Positions 13,218-13,224 of a stretch of DNA of 13,224 bases are shown in pieces. Origin of the DNA: Cytophagaceae bacterium. GTDB lineage: Bacteria; Bacteroidota; Bacteroidia; Cytophagales; Flexibacteraceae. Positions within the stretch are counted from its first letter, which is position 1; each line of letters begins with the position of its first letter. The stretch lies in the NCBI GenBank assembly GCA_947464365.1, contig CANHWS010000072.1:1-13224 (forward strand), given 5' to 3'. A program made the position numbers and the translations under genes. The notes under the pieces are model-generated. The model was given only the letters and a program-made list of their open reading frames with translations, made no database searches and was not told where the DNA came from.

Positions 13218-13224
13218 AAGGCAA

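Noticed and set aside
1..13224. CRISPR array, tRNA, rRNA, insertion sequence or phage gene
   Set aside because: No regularly spaced direct repeats, cloverleaf sequence, rRNA-like segment, transposase or integrase coding was seen on either strand.

Overview
The window looks like chromosome of a Bacteroidota (Bacteroidetes) bacterium, probably outside the genus Bacteroides. The grounds are: a YbbR-like gene directly followed by coaE, a DUF6438-type lipoprotein, a DUF6175 gene with its usual type of companions, start codons with no Shine-Dalgarno sequence, and matches to the Bacteroidota promoter form TTTG/TTG plus TAnnTTTG. GC content looks moderate (below 50% by eye). Nine of the twelve genes end in TAG. 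I see no insertion sequence, phage gene, CRISPR array, rRNA or tRNA.

Layout. (1) Positions 2-4696, plus strand: the 3' part of a LacZ-type beta-galactosidase (cut by the window edge), a YbbR/CdaR-like membrane protein, dephospho-CoA kinase (coaE) and a CtlX-type guanidino-group hydrolase. They run head to tail with gaps of 29, 68 and 95 bp. (2) Positions 4693-5229, minus strand: a DUF6438-type lipoprotein whose stop codon overlaps the ctlX stop. An 88-bp divergent region with a 7-4-7 inverted repeat separates it from (3), positions 5318-6244: a single-pass coiled-coil protein followed by a strong terminator. (4) Positions 6330-11387: a self-contained unit with its own tandem promoter candidates and a closing terminator. 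It has four genes, all with export signals: a 644-aa outer-membrane-type protein, a lipoprotein, a DUF6175 protein and a 333-aa protein with two cysteine-bounded helical repeats. (5) Positions 11425-13217, minus strand: hemW (heme chaperone, radical SAM) and a small membrane protein downstream of it, meeting unit 4 at a bidirectional terminator.

How the genes work together. The housekeeping genes (coaE, ybbR, hemW) are ordinary. The best candidate for an undescribed system is unit 4. Its four proteins would be placed in the outer membrane, on a lipid anchor and in the periplasm. None carries a recognisable enzyme motif, and three of them resemble Bacteroidota families that I recall seeing together. 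I infer a multi-protein envelope assembly, perhaps related in fold to the CsgG/FlgT/LPP20 group. The function is unknown.

No stretch over 300 bp lacks a gene. The largest gaps are 6245-6491 (247 bp: terminator and two overlapping promoter candidates) and 8427-8627 (201 bp: a large inverted repeat). Shorter gaps at 3660-3754, 9171-9266 and 10233-10325 each hold a small hairpin shortly after the stop codon.
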